A stretch of DNA of 64,000 nucleotides from CBDEFX01 sp965237635 (lineage in GTDB: Bacteria; Chloroflexota; Dehalococcoidia; Lucifugimonadales; CAUZJF01): contig CBDEFX010000002.1 in assembly GCA_965237635.1 (NCBI GenBank), positions 868,001 through 932,000 on the forward strand, written 5' to 3'. Each line of letters starts with the position of its first letter. Positions within the stretch are counted from its first letter, which is position 1. The notes below the pieces were generated by a model. It did not search any database. It saw only the letters and a program-made list of their open reading frames with translations, and was not told where the DNA came from. Positions 43,847 through 52,300 of this stretch are shown in pieces. A program made the position numbers and the translations under genes.

Positions 43847-44281
43847 TTACACCATCGCTATGGCCTCAACTTCAAGCAAGAGGTCCGGCTGGGTCAGGCG
43901 GGCGACTTGAACGCCCGTGGTAAGACACGTCACACCGGGCATCGCCTCTCTTCGCGCCTGGCGGAAGGCGTGGATGTCACTCATGTCGATGAAATACATC
44001 GTTAGGCGCACGACATCATTAAGAGAAGCTCCGGCCAGCTCCAGGACCTCCTTGATGTTCTTGAACACCTGCCTGGACTGCGCTAGAAGGTCGCCCCTGC
44101 CGACGACTTCCCCGTTCTCGTCCCATGCGACTTGTCCGCCGACATAGACCGTGTCGTCGACGCGCATGGCCTGGGCCAATCGGACTTCGCCTTCGGCGTC
44201 AGCGACGCTCCATCCCCCTCCTCCCTCAGGGGTCTTTTGTCCCCATGCGGGATGAAGGAAAAAGAACTGCTTGTCGGCCAC
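43847..44281 (-). CDS. RidA/YjgF family protein
   Basis: A 144-aa RidA-like protein: VGGQVAWDENGEVVG, QSRQVFKNIKEVLELAGASL, VVRLTMYFIDMSD and the C-terminal signature TTGVQVARLTQPDLLLEVEAIAMV. The N-terminal ~35 residues (FFFLHPAWGQKTPEGGG) are longer than in classic RidA (~125 aa). RidA enzymes hydrolyse reactive enamines; members lacking the key Arg act in unrelated catabolic routes. GTG start with AAAGGAG upstream. Twelve bases separate it from the epimerase gene upstream on the same strand. Confidence 0.85.
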   Translation of the reverse strand: MADKQFFFLHPAWGQKTPEGGGGWSVADAEGEVRLAQAMRVDDTVYVGGQVAWDENGEVVGRGDLLAQSRQVFKNIKEVLELAGASLNDVVRLTMYFIDMSDIHAFRQARREAMPGVTCLTTGVQVARLTQPDLLLEVEAIAMV

Positions 44282-44293
44282 TATGTACTCCTT

Positions 44294-45046
44294 TCACTCA
44301 TGCCTGTCCCGCGGCCGGTACCCGAGATCTCGCTCTGCGTTTGAGATGTCCCACACAGCGTGGCTGTTGCCAGAGACCCCATAGTAAACGCCGAACTTGA
44401 TGTCCTTCGCCTCGATACAACGCCGTACCATCTGCTCAACGTCATCGTGACTGAACCACCTAGGCCCGTGGGGACGGTTCTCGCGGTTCACCTGAACGAT
44501 ACGGATACACAGCACGGAGAGCCCGTAATGGTCGGCGTAAGCCCGGCCCAGGATCTTGCCAAACGCCTTGCTGGTCCCGAACAACCCGCTGGGGCGAAAC
44601 GGCAGGTCTACGGTTATCGGCCGCATGCCATCCGGTGGCCTTCTCCCAGCCAACACCGAGACGTAGGGCTCATCATCCTCGTACAGCCGTGTCGTCTGAT
44701 GCGAGCTAGCGAACACGACGCGGCGCACGCCTTGCGCTTTCGATGCCTCGTAGACGTTTCGAGTGCCTACGATGTTGTCCCGGAGCAGGTCGGGCCAGGA
44801 GTCGGACTTGAGAGCAGCAGCGAGGTGAATTACAACATCCACACCCTCCATGTGGGAAAGAAGGGTCTGGTATTCCCCGATGCTGGCGGTCGCCACATTC
44901 TCCGCAGGCCGAGTGTCCAGGCCCCGCAGCTCATACGCATCGGCCAAGCGCTTCATCAGCACCTGACCGATCGTGCCAGCGGCACCTGTTATCAGCACCC
45001 TTTTTATTTCATCTCCGTATCGCCTAGGGGTAGAATCTCTTGTCAT
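44294..45046 (-). CDS. NAD-dependent epimerase/dehydratase, uronate-dehydrogenase-like
   Basis: About 250 aa with the Rossmann glycine motif VLITGAAGTIGQVL, DVVIHLAAALKS, RVVFASSHQTTR and a C-terminus resembling uronate dehydrogenases (GVYYGVSGNSHAVWDISNAERDLGYRP). The Tyr of the SDR Y-x-x-x-K motif is Phe here (LFGTSKAFGK), so normal chemistry is doubtful unless another residue helps. ATG 45046 chosen; TTG 45058 is possible. It is cotranscribed with the RidA gene. Confidence 0.8.
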   Translation of the reverse strand: MTRDSTPRRYGDEIKRVLITGAAGTIGQVLMKRLADAYELRGLDTRPAENVATASIGEYQTLLSHMEGVDVVIHLAAALKSDSWPDLLRDNIVGTRNVYEASKAQGVRRVVFASSHQTTRLYEDDEPYVSVLAGRRPPDGMRPITVDLPFRPSGLFGTSKAFGKILGRAYADHYGLSVLCIRIVQVNRENRPHGPRWFSHDDVEQMVRRCIEAKDIKFGVYYGVSGNSHAVWDISNAERDLGYRPRDRHE

Positions 45047-45073
45047 GCCGGGACTCAACTCGCGATGGCGCGT

Positions 45074-45125
45074 CTCCGACCTGTAGTGTGACGACAGGGC
45101 GCGTCGTCATCCGATAGGCTTCGCC
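45074..45125 (-). promoter_or_regulatory. Upstream block shared with 43667-43722
   Basis: CCGACCTGTAGTGTGACGACAGG, followed by ATCCGATAGGCTTCG, begins ~30 bases upstream of the epimerase start. See the partner block before the sialidase gene. The similarity is clear at the ends and weak in the middle. Confidence 0.35.
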
Positions 45126-45182
45126 GTGATGCTAACGGGGCATGCCGAAGGCTAGGGCTTGCCCAAGCCAGCAATCTGTTGG

Positions 45183-45767
45183 CTAGGCTCTTATTCTTCT
45201 CTTCGGTCGGACTGAAGCCCACCAAACAAAGGCACTGGCCATAACTACAGCCATAGCTAGCAAGCCGAGGCCTCCCGTGGCCGGAAGTGGCGTGGTAGAT
45301 CCGAAGACACGTAGTTCTCTAAATCCTCCACAAGCACAGTCTTCGTGGTTGATTAAAAGAATCTCCAGTTTGTTCCCGACTGGAGCCGATGCCAGGCTGT
45401 GAGGGATGGCGACGTCGAACGCCGCGAGACCTATCTCGGGCGACTCGTAAATCATAACCGACAGAGAATTGTAGATGCGAAACCTGATCTTTTCGAAGCC
45501 GAAGCCGTCAAGGTTTTCAGGATCGAGTTCAACACTTGTCAGTTGACGGTCCTGCGAAAGCTCCCAGTAGTAGCTCTCGGTATTGGCTCCTTCACTCCCT
45601 GCCCCTCCGCCGCAACTATCGGAATACCAATCGGTGGCCGGGTTTCCGTCTACGCCCGACGAAACGGAGTAGCCGGAAAAGACGGACGAGGCAGAGGGCG
45701 TACCCAGGGACGTTATATCGCTGATGGTAGCTTCGGCAGCCTCGGTAGGAATCACAATGAATACCAC
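45183..45767 (-). CDS. Surface protein with LPXTG-like sorting signal
   Basis: A 194-aa protein. A short hydrophobic N-terminus ending TEAAEA looks like the end of a signal peptide; the true start may be earlier but no upstream ATG is in frame. The domain DGNPATDWYSDSCGGGAGSE, YYWELSQDRQLTSVEL, EKIRFRIYNS and FRELRVFGS is discoidin/F5_8-type. The C-terminus has all three sortase-signal parts: LPATG, a hydrophobic helix (LGLLAMAVVMASAFVWW) and a basic tail (RPKRRIRA). This suggests covalent anchoring to a wall or pseudo-wall, or simple membrane anchoring. Confidence 0.65.
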   Translation of the reverse strand: MVFIVIPTEAAEATISDITSLGTPSASSVFSGYSVSSGVDGNPATDWYSDSCGGGAGSEGANTESYYWELSQDRQLTSVELDPENLDGFGFEKIRFRIYNSLSVMIYESPEIGLAAFDVAIPHSLASAPVGNKLEILLINHEDCACGGFRELRVFGSTTPLPATGGLGLLAMAVVMASAFVWWASVRPKRRIRA

Positions 45768-45881
45768 TACAGCAACTATCAGGCTGCGAGGATTGTCTTT
45801 CGTACCGTGAGGTGATCTTTGCTGAACAACGTATTTGCTGCAACGCCGGTTAAGCGCTCGGGGCTACGGGAGTATACTAGC

Positions 45882-45929
45882 GAGAAGGTCGCCGCCTGAT
45901 GTCGTTTACACACCTATTGACGTAACCTC
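45882..45929 (+). mobile_element. Solo right end of an IS256 element
   Basis: GAGAAGGTCGCCGCCTGATG through the terminus CCTATTGACGTAACCTC equals the inner-to-outer right end of the IS256 at 33539, with one difference. Only ~48 bp remain. No matching duplication was found. The surrounding 45768-46109 holds no gene I can support. Confidence 0.8.
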
Positions 45930-46109
45930 CTCGTCAGTCACGGCCGTGACTGTGCTTGTCGTATCCATCTGGTTAACCTCCTCCTGCGTCTGTATTACTG
46001 TATTGTCGAGCGTCATTCATCGGTCGTTAATGAGAACACAAAGGTCGCTGCAAGCTACTTCCTCCTCTGTCTATGACTGACACTTAGTCACCGGCGCTCA
46101 AAAATTTTG

Positions 46110-46700
46110 CTAGCTCTTCACGAAGGCCCTGACTACGGTATCGGCAACGGCGGTCTCTATCTCGTCGAAGCGTTCCTTTGGCTGTCCGGCACACGCGTTC
46201 TTCATGGCGCCGGTCAGGATCGAGTGAAACATCTCAAAGGCGATCTTGGGCTCGACGTCGGCCAACTGGCCGGATGCCACGGCTTGCTCGAACGTGCTCT
46301 CGCCCTGAGACATGATGTCCCTGCCCGCATCGGTCGACTTGGCCTCGGTCATGCTCTCGTCGCTCATGTGCACGAGCAGGCATAGGTCCGGATACTCGCC
46401 GGCTACTGCGAACCCGGCCTTCACCATGGCGCGCAGCATATCCTCGAAGGATGTAACCGTGTCGGCCACCGAACGCAGCTCTCGGGCCACAAGCTCCATC
46501 GGTTTTCGGGCGAGGCCAACCACCACGTCCTTCTTGGATGGAAAGTAGAGGTAGAAAGTACCCTGTGCCACGCCGGCCCGCTGGACGATGTCCGATACGG
46601 TGGCGGTCTCGTACCCCTTTTCTTCGAAGACAGACCGAGCAGCCGTTAGGATCTGCTGCCGGCGCTCGGCCTCGCTCAATGTACGCGGCTCAGTAACCAT
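46110..46700 (-). CDS. TetR-family transcriptional regulator
   Basis: About 196 aa from ATG 46700. The N-terminal HTH is classic: RRQQILTAARSVFEEKGYETATVSDIVQRAGVAQGTFYLYFPSKKDV (residues ~10-56). The C-terminal ligand domain is divergent (VRAFVKS end). It should repress nearby or own transcription until a ligand binds. A 17-bp inverted repeat lies just upstream of its start. The divergent gene, an amine oxidase, starts ~420 bases away and may be a target. Confidence 0.9.
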   Translation of the reverse strand: MVTEPRTLSEAERRQQILTAARSVFEEKGYETATVSDIVQRAGVAQGTFYLYFPSKKDVVVGLARKPMELVARELRSVADTVTSFEDMLRAMVKAGFAVAGEYPDLCLLVHMSDESMTEAKSTDAGRDIMSQGESTFEQAVASGQLADVEPKIAFEMFHSILTGAMKNACAGQPKERFDEIETAVADTVVRAFVKS

Positions 46701-46713
46701 GCGGCCTATTATG

Positions 46714-46730
46714 AATGACAATCAGTCATT
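46714..46730. promoter_or_regulatory. Candidate TetR operator
   Basis: AATGAC-AATCA-GTCATT is a perfect 6-bp inverted repeat with a 5-bp spacer, 14 bases before the regulator's ATG. Size and place fit an autoregulatory operator. The rest of the 46722-47123 gap shows no gene. Confidence 0.6.
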
Positions 46731-47123
46731 TATCAAACAGCCCAGGGAAATTCGCTGATCTACACTCGCTGGCTGCACATACCGAAACGCCACTCCCAGC
46801 GAAGTACCGGCGCGCAGAAGTTGTTTCGCACTTCTTCAGCTGGCCAAGAAGATGCACCCTGGAGGCCATTGTTTCTCGTGTCGATTGTGCACCTCCAGCC
46901 TGGAAGTGATATATTTCACCCCGAACAAAAGCGAGAGCGCTTCAGAGGTCGTCGTTGGTTCCCCGGCTTCGTCGCCCGCAGCTGTTTTCCTAGGCCTGGA
47001 GCAGGCTATCACCGCGCGCCGGCTTGCCGCTGTGCACTGGCAGAGCTGCTCCAGTGATCCACGAAGCGTCGTCTGTTTGGCTCGTGGCCGCGATAGAAAG
47101 TCCGGATTAGCGAGGTAGGTGCG

Positions 47124-48497
47124 ATGCCGATCGTCCACGACTGCGTAGTGGTCGGCGCAGGCGCTGCGGGACTACTGGCCGCCGTCACCCTCAAAGAGGC
47201 CGGGCGGGACGTCATCGTGCTGGAGGCCCGCGATGAGATCGGCGGTCGGGCCCGATCGACGACGCTGTCGGGTGGTGCGGTCGTAGAGCGCGGGGCGCGG
47301 AATGTTCATGGGCCCACCGTGGCCACGTGGGAGTTCATCGCCAGACTCGGCTTGAAGACGAACGCGGTAACACCGCCGTGGGTAGGCACCGCGCCAACGT
47401 TTCGAGACGGAAAGTGGCTGTCGGGCGGCGACCCTGTAGACAACGAGGCGTTCGAGCATCTGGAAGAGGCACTGGGGAAGCCGAACCCCGATTCAATCAG
47501 TCTTCGCGAGGCCCTGATCAATGCCGGGCTCAAGGGCGCCCACCTGAGCGCCGCCGAGCTCATGTTAAGCGGCTTGGTCCCTATGGCGCCTGAGGAGCTA
47601 AGTGCGAAGAGTGCCTCGGACATTTGGCACGTGCACGACAGCAACAGAGACCCGATCGGTGGCGTTTCCAGGCCCGGAAACCCGAACTTCCAGATCGTCG
47701 GTGGCTACAGCCGGCTATGGCGCGAGCTTAGCCGGCCCATCGACACCGTCGTACATCTGAGCACGCCGGTCAGCGGCATCGACTGGTCGGCTGGCGGCGT
47801 GGTGGTCCACGGCAACGGGTCAGAGTTCCGGGCCCGGTCGGCCATCCTTACCCTGCCGGTCGGCGTTCTGCAAGAGGGCACTGTTGAATTCCATCCTCCG
47901 CTTCCGGAACTCAAGCTGGCCGCGGTTCGGGGGATCCGGAGCGGAGGCACGGTCAGAGTAATCGCTGAGTTCGGCCGTCCATGGTGGGAGAACACTATTG
48001 GCCGCGTACCCTTTTTCCGGAGCGCGCCTCCGTCTCCATTCAGGACTTTTGTTGCTTTGCTAGCGCACGGGCAGGGACCGCCCGCTTTGGCGGCGGGCAT
48101 AGCATATCCTCACGCGGAAAAGCTCAGCGGAGACGTGGAAAGGGTCCGCTCACTGTTTCTTGACGTGCTCGGAGAGATGTTTCTGCAAATTGACCTCGAA
48201 TCGGAGCTGGTCTCTCTAGAAGTGGTAGACTGGGCTTCCGATCCGTGGACCATGGGTACGCAGAGCTGTGTTCCCGTCGGTGGCCACCAGCTGCGGGCCG
48301 ATCTTGCGGCTCCCACGCCTCCCCTCTTTTGGGCGGGTGAGGCAACGCACACGCGGGGCCTTGCCGCCTGCGTGCACGGCGCCCTGGAAACGGGTCGCCG
48401 CTCCGCTCTCGAGGTCCTGCACACACTGCAACCGTTGTATGAGTCCGACCCCGAGAGTCGCCTGGACTGGTGGCGGTACAATGAAGCGATGCGGTGA
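47124..48497 (+). CDS. FAD-dependent amine oxidase
   Basis: A 457-aa flavoprotein: dinucleotide motif CVVVGAGAAGLLAAVTLKEAG (~residues 7-27), VIVLEARDEIGGRARS, then the C-terminal FAD-binding segment LFWAGEATHTRGLAACVHGALETGRRSA (~406-433). The overall order matches the flavin monoamine oxidase family. The substrate is unknown; there is no Tat or Sec signal. ATG 47124 is preceded by AGGTAGGTGCG. Neighbours are a TetR gene upstream and a dead sulfatase downstream. Confidence 0.88.
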   Translation: MPIVHDCVVVGAGAAGLLAAVTLKEAGRDVIVLEARDEIGGRARSTTLSGGAVVERGARNVHGPTVATWEFIARLGLKTNAVTPPWVGTAPTFRDGKWLSGGDPVDNEAFEHLEEALGKPNPDSISLREALINAGLKGAHLSAAELMLSGLVPMAPEELSAKSASDIWHVHDSNRDPIGGVSRPGNPNFQIVGGYSRLWRELSRPIDTVVHLSTPVSGIDWSAGGVVVHGNGSEFRARSAILTLPVGVLQEGTVEFHPPLPELKLAAVRGIRSGGTVRVIAEFGRPWWENTIGRVPFFRSAPPSPFRTFVALLAHGQGPPALAAGIAYPHAEKLSGDVERVRSLFLDVLGEMFLQIDLESELVSLEVVDWASDPWTMGTQSCVPVGGHQLRADLAAPTPPLFWAGEATHTRGLAACVHGALETGRRSALEVLHTLQPLYESDPESRLDWWRYNEAMR

Positions 48498-48547
48498 TCC
48501 CGTGCGCAAGAAAGCGTGGCAATATACTGAACGAGGTCTAGCCTAGG

Positions 48548-49946
48548 ATGAACGTCATTTGGATAGTGGCAGACACCTTCCGCCCCGACCATCTAGGGGC
48601 ATATGGCAACAGGACGATCCGCACGCCCATCCTCGACGCCTTGGCCGCTAGATCAGTCCGCTTCGACCGGCACTATATCGCGAGCTTCCCGACCATGCCA
48701 ACCCGCGCCGACCACGCCACCGGCCGGTGGAGCATGTCGTTCATGGGATGGGAGGCCATGCCCGAAGGTTAGACGACACTGGCGGAGATTCTCGCCGAGG
48801 CTGGATATCATACGGCGGCGGTCACGGACACGCCGTTTTACCTGCGCGGCGATATGAACTATGACAAAGGATTTCAGTCCTTTTTCTTCCACCCAGGCCA
48901 GGACGCTCAGTTCCCAGAAGAGATGATGTACATCCACCGGCACGAATCTCAAGACATCCGGGCCGCCTGGAGGCATGAGTCCGACTGCAACGCCCCACAA
49001 ACGTTTACGAAAGCCTCCGAGTGGCTCCAGCACCACTACAAGGAAGACTTCTTTCTGTATGTCGACACCTGGGACCCCCACGAACCGTGGGACGCGCCCG
49101 AATACTACACAGAGCCCTACTGACCGGGATACGACGGAGAAGTGATCGACCCAATCTACGCCCACTGGCAGGAACGTACCCGGTTTCACGGAGGAGAGAG
49201 TTAGGAAAGCCCACGCCACTTACTGCGGCGAGATTACGATGGTCGATACGTGGATTGGCTACCTGCTGAGAACCGTCGAGAACATGGGACTAATGGACAA
49301 GACGGCCGTCATCTTCACGTCAGACCACGGCTTCTACTTCGGCGAGCACGGCGGACTCTTCGGAAAGCTGACATTCGACAAACGGCCTGACGGCTCGGTC
49401 TTCGACTCTGGGGACCCAGACGCCACGTGGACTCACTCACCGCTGTTCGAAGAGGTCGTGCGGATCCCACTTCTTGTCTACATACCGGGAGCCGCGCCTG
49501 GAGCACGCAGTCAACTGACCTCGGCCGTCGACCTCATGCCGACAGTCCTCGACATCCTGGGCCGGGAGGTCCCCCGCGAAGTCCAGGGACGGTCCTTGTT
49601 GCCCACTATCCGCGACGGGGGGTCCGGGCCGGGCCGAGAGTTCGTTGTCAGCACCGTACCCTTTGCCAACCCCGGCGATCCGGTGCGCTCCGTTGACGAC
49701 CTTCTTCGGATGCTCGCGGCCTCTCCTATTACTACTATTTCTACAGACCAATGGTCGCTCCTATATAGTGTGGACGCGGGCGTGTCCGAGCTGTACGACC
49801 TGAGCTCGGCCCCGGGTCAGCACCACAACGTCATCACCCGTCGGCCCGAGGTGGCGAAAGAGGTCCATCAGTTCCTGGTCAAATTTATGCGCGATACCAG
49901 TGTTCCAGACCATCTTCTGAAGCCGCGGCTCGAACTCGGGATCTAG
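48548..49946 (+). pseudogene. Sulfatase/alkaline-phosphatase-superfamily enzyme, inactivated
   Basis: Starts MNVIWIVADTFRPDHLGAYG (metal site). The nucleophile region reads SFPTMPTRADHATG, with Thr where sulfatases have Cys/Ser, so it belongs to the Thr-type phosphodiesterase-like branch. TAG stops the frame at 48770 (EG-stop-TTLAEILAEAGYHT). TGA at 49121 replaces the Trp expected in EPYWPGYDGE. A frameshift near 49190 precedes RKAHATYCGEITMVDTWIG. The last third (FTSDHGFYFGEHGGLFGK to ELYDL) is well preserved. Three lesions over an otherwise clear 465-codon gene indicate recent decay. Confidence 0.87.
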
Positions 49947-50036
49947 TGAAGATCCGGGCGGACGGCTCTATCGCCGCCCCACCGATAAACGGTTGACCGC
50001 ATGTGCTAGGTCGGCTTAAAAAGGGCACATAGTCGA

Positions 50037-50939
50037 CTATTGACATCCCGGCGGGTAGCCATTCGTCGACACCAACTCGCCAGCCTGATCGTATAGCCCC
50101 GCCGTGTCAGGGTCGTCGGTGTCGTTATTCCAGATGGCGGTGGCGCGCTCGAAGCTAAAGCCACCCCATTCTTCATGGACCTCGTCTGTGTACACGCGTA
50201 TGGATTCGCCCGCTCCCAGAAGGTGCTCCGGAAAGACGAACTCCGGACTGTCGTCCGTGATGTCCAGCAGACGCCAGCCCTCTAGGGCCTGCGGCGCGTC
50301 ACCGACGTTGACTATCTCGACATACTCATCCGATTCGGACCGCGGGACGGCGCCGTCGAAGAATATACACGCAATTTGCACGTCTGGCCCGCCGGCCGGT
50401 GGGATTGTGGGAGTCGGCGTCGGCGTGTCAGCCGTGGGGCTCGTTGGAGTCGGCACCGGTGGCGAAGTCGGCGTCAGCGAGCGAGTTGCAGTCTGGGTTG
50501 GGCTTGGTAGCGGTGTAGCCGTGGCCGTCGGGGCAGGAGTTCGCGTCGCCGTGGGCGAGGGCAGGGGAGTAGGCGGAGCGGAAGGCGTTGCGGTTGGGGT
50601 GGCGGTCGGTGACGGTGCCGCCGTGTGCGACGGTGTGGGTGTTGGGGCGGTACTGATGGTCGGCTCTGCCATCGGAGTGGGCGTTGGGGTAGGAGAGGCT
50701 GTCGGAGAACGAGATGGGAGTGGACTTGGCGTAGGTGTGGCTGTTGTCGTCGGCTCGGCCGTCGGAAAGGGATCAGGTCGTGCTGTTGCTGTTGGTGTCG
50801 CTGGGGCGGAAGGGGTGGCTGCCGCTGGTGTCCCGGTCGGTGTCGGACGGGCGGAGGTGGGGGTATTGGTGGGCTGGGGCTCTTCCGGCGGTCCTCCGTA
50901 AGTCGTGAGCAATGCTCCTACGCAAACCACGGAGAACAC
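50037..50939 (-). CDS. Exported lamin-tail-domain-like protein with Pro/Thr linker
   Basis: About 300 aa from GTG 50939. Signal peptide VVCVGALLTTYGG, then ~165 residues of Pro/Thr/Ala low complexity (PTPTGTP, PTATPTATP types), then a C-terminal domain of ~105 residues: DVQIACIFFDGAVPRSESDEYVEIVNVGDAPQALEGW...LLDITDDSP, GESIRVYTDEVHEEWGGFSF and WNNDTDDPDTAGLYD. This order is that of the lamin-tail (LTD) domain found in secreted bacterial proteins. It probably lies on the cell surface. The start is 30 bases after the selD stop, perhaps by chance. Confidence 0.72.
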   Translation of the reverse strand: MFSVVCVGALLTTYGGPPEEPQPTNTPTSARPTPTGTPAAATPSAPATPTATARPDPFPTAEPTTTATPTPSPLPSRSPTASPTPTPTPMAEPTISTAPTPTPSHTAAPSPTATPTATPSAPPTPLPSPTATRTPAPTATATPLPSPTQTATRSLTPTSPPVPTPTSPTADTPTPTPTIPPAGGPDVQIACIFFDGAVPRSESDEYVEIVNVGDAPQALEGWRLLDITDDSPEFVFPEHLLGAGESIRVYTDEVHEEWGGFSFERATAIWNNDTDDPDTAGLYDQAGELVSTNGYPPGCQ

Positions 50940-50968
50940 CGCCGGTAACGTTGTGAGACCTGCGCGCG

Positions 50969-52033
50969 TTACGGCTTCACCTCGAGGCGGCGGTCGCCAA
51001 GTGAGCTCGGCTGAAGGACCTCGCCGACAATCGCGGCCGTCTTCACGCCGCCGGCCTTCAGCTCGCCGAGCAGGACGTCGCGTTTTTCCGACGACACTGC
51101 GATAAGTAAGCCGCCTGACGTCTGGGCGTCGCAAAGGGCCAACTTTGTTGCATCGTCGATTGCTGCGTCCCAGGTGACGTCCCTGTCGGCCGAGCGCAGA
51201 TTGCGGCGCGTGCCGCCTGGCACGATGTCCTGCTCGAGAAGCGCCCAGACGCCATCGAGGAAAGGTATTGTGCCGAGGTTGATGCTGGCATTGGCGTGGC
51301 TGGCCGTGAGCATCCCAAGAAGGTGCCCGACGAGACCGAAGCCGGTCACGTCGGTGCATGCGTTGACGCCCACCTGTGTCATGGCGTCTGAAGCTGCGTG
51401 GTTTAGCTCCCTCATGCTCTCTATAGCTCCGTCCAGGACCTGAGGGCTTGCCTGCTGTCGTTTCCCTGCGGTCGTGATGATCCCGGTCCCAAGGGGTTTG
51501 GTCAGAATCAAGACGTCGCCTGGCCTGGCACCGGCATTGGTCACCTGAAGTCCCGGCCGCACGAGACCGGTGGCGGCCAGTCCGTACTTGGGCTCCTTGT
51601 CGTCGAGGGTGTGCCCGCCTACGATGAGCACGCCGGCCTCTCGGGCCTTCGACGCGCCACCCTTGAGGACCGTCCCTAGGGTTTCCTTGGGTAGGTCGCG
51701 CGGAAACGCGACGATGTTGAGGCCCAGCAGAGGTCGACCGCCCATGGCGTAGATATCGCTCAGGGCGTTGGCGACGGCAATCTCCCCGAAGGTGAAGGGA
51801 TCGTCCACAATAGGCGGAAAGAAGTCTACCGACTGTATCAAGGCAAGGTCGTCGTTCAACCGGTAGACGGCGGCGTCGTCGCCCGTGGCGAGCCCGACCA
51901 GCAGGTTGGGGTCGTCGCTTGTATCCGGCAGCTGGCGCAGCACCTGCGCCAGGTCGTCTGGACTAAACTTGCCGGCTCAACCGGCGCAACTGGCCAGCGA
52001 AGTCAGGCGCACCTGGTCCTCGGTTGGTGCCAT
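50969..52033 (-). CDS. selD: Selenophosphate synthetase with in-frame TGA (selenoprotein SelD)
   Basis: 354 codons from ATG 52033: MAPTEDQVRLTSLASCAG, TGA, AGKFSPDDLAQVLRQL. The TGA (51977-51979, codon 19) takes the place of the catalytic Cys/Sec of SelD (Cys17 in E. coli). The rest is typical: LATGDDAAVYRL, QSVDFFPPIVDDPFTFGEIA, NALSDIYAMGGRPL, TDVTGFGLVGHL and DAQTSGGLLI. SelD makes selenophosphate from selenide and ATP, the selenium donor for Sec-tRNA and 2-selenouridine. A start after the TGA would remove the active-site loop, so read-through as selenocysteine is the best model. A SECIS-like hairpin follows at 51932-51952. Confidence 0.92.
51932..51952 (-). promoter_or_regulatory. Bacterial SECIS-like hairpin of selD
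   Basis: On the minus strand CTGGCGCA-GGTGC-TGCGCCAG is a perfect 8-bp stem with a 5-base loop starting GG. The loop begins 33 bases after the TGA, within the 16-37 spacing known for bacterial SECIS elements, which need a G in the first loop bases. Confidence 0.7.
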
Positions 52034-52228
52034 TCTTGCCCTCCGTTTTACTGATTGCCCTTTCCTCCGGAGCGCCTAGTTTACCGCGCGGCGCTCGGTG
52101 CGGAGTATACCATAGCCTCTTGGGCACCCAGCATGTTCTGAGTAGACTTCTCCGACGTATCGAGGGACGTTTGAACCAGGGTCTGGGCGCGACGTAGAAT
52201 GACAGGAGTCCCGAGACTTCTTGGAGGG

Positions 52229-52300
52229 ATGATGATATCTCGATCTCCGAGCGGGCAGGGTCGGAAACCCGTCTGCCTGCTTGTCAGTCTGAGCCTACTA
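52229..52300 (+). pseudogene. TPR lipoprotein, first 24 codons (split by IS630)
   Basis: ATG 52229 has TTGGAGGG directly upstream. The codons read MMISRSPSGQGRKPVCLLVS, LSLL, the basic and hydrophobic part of a lipoprotein signal. The frame continues in phase at 53510 (VLWLLTGCGG) once the IS630 and one TA are removed. Confidence 0.82.

Noticed and set aside
9015..45929. IS256 left end at 9015 and solo right end at 45929 as one split element or composite transposon
   Set aside because: The internal sequence does not join (the first stops at 9881 mid-gene, the second keeps only 48 bp), and their outer flanks (ACCCAATT and CTCGTCAG) are not a duplication.
49121..49123. In-frame TGA in the sulfatase-like gene as selenocysteine or Trp recoding
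   Set aside because: It falls where Trp is expected, not Cys. The same gene also has a TAG and a frameshift, and TGA is used as an ordinary stop by many intact genes here (for example gmk and aroA region genes).
50940..51359. N-terminal extension of the lamin-tail protein over selD
   Set aside because: It is an out-of-frame shadow of selD; the signal peptide begins at GTG 50939.
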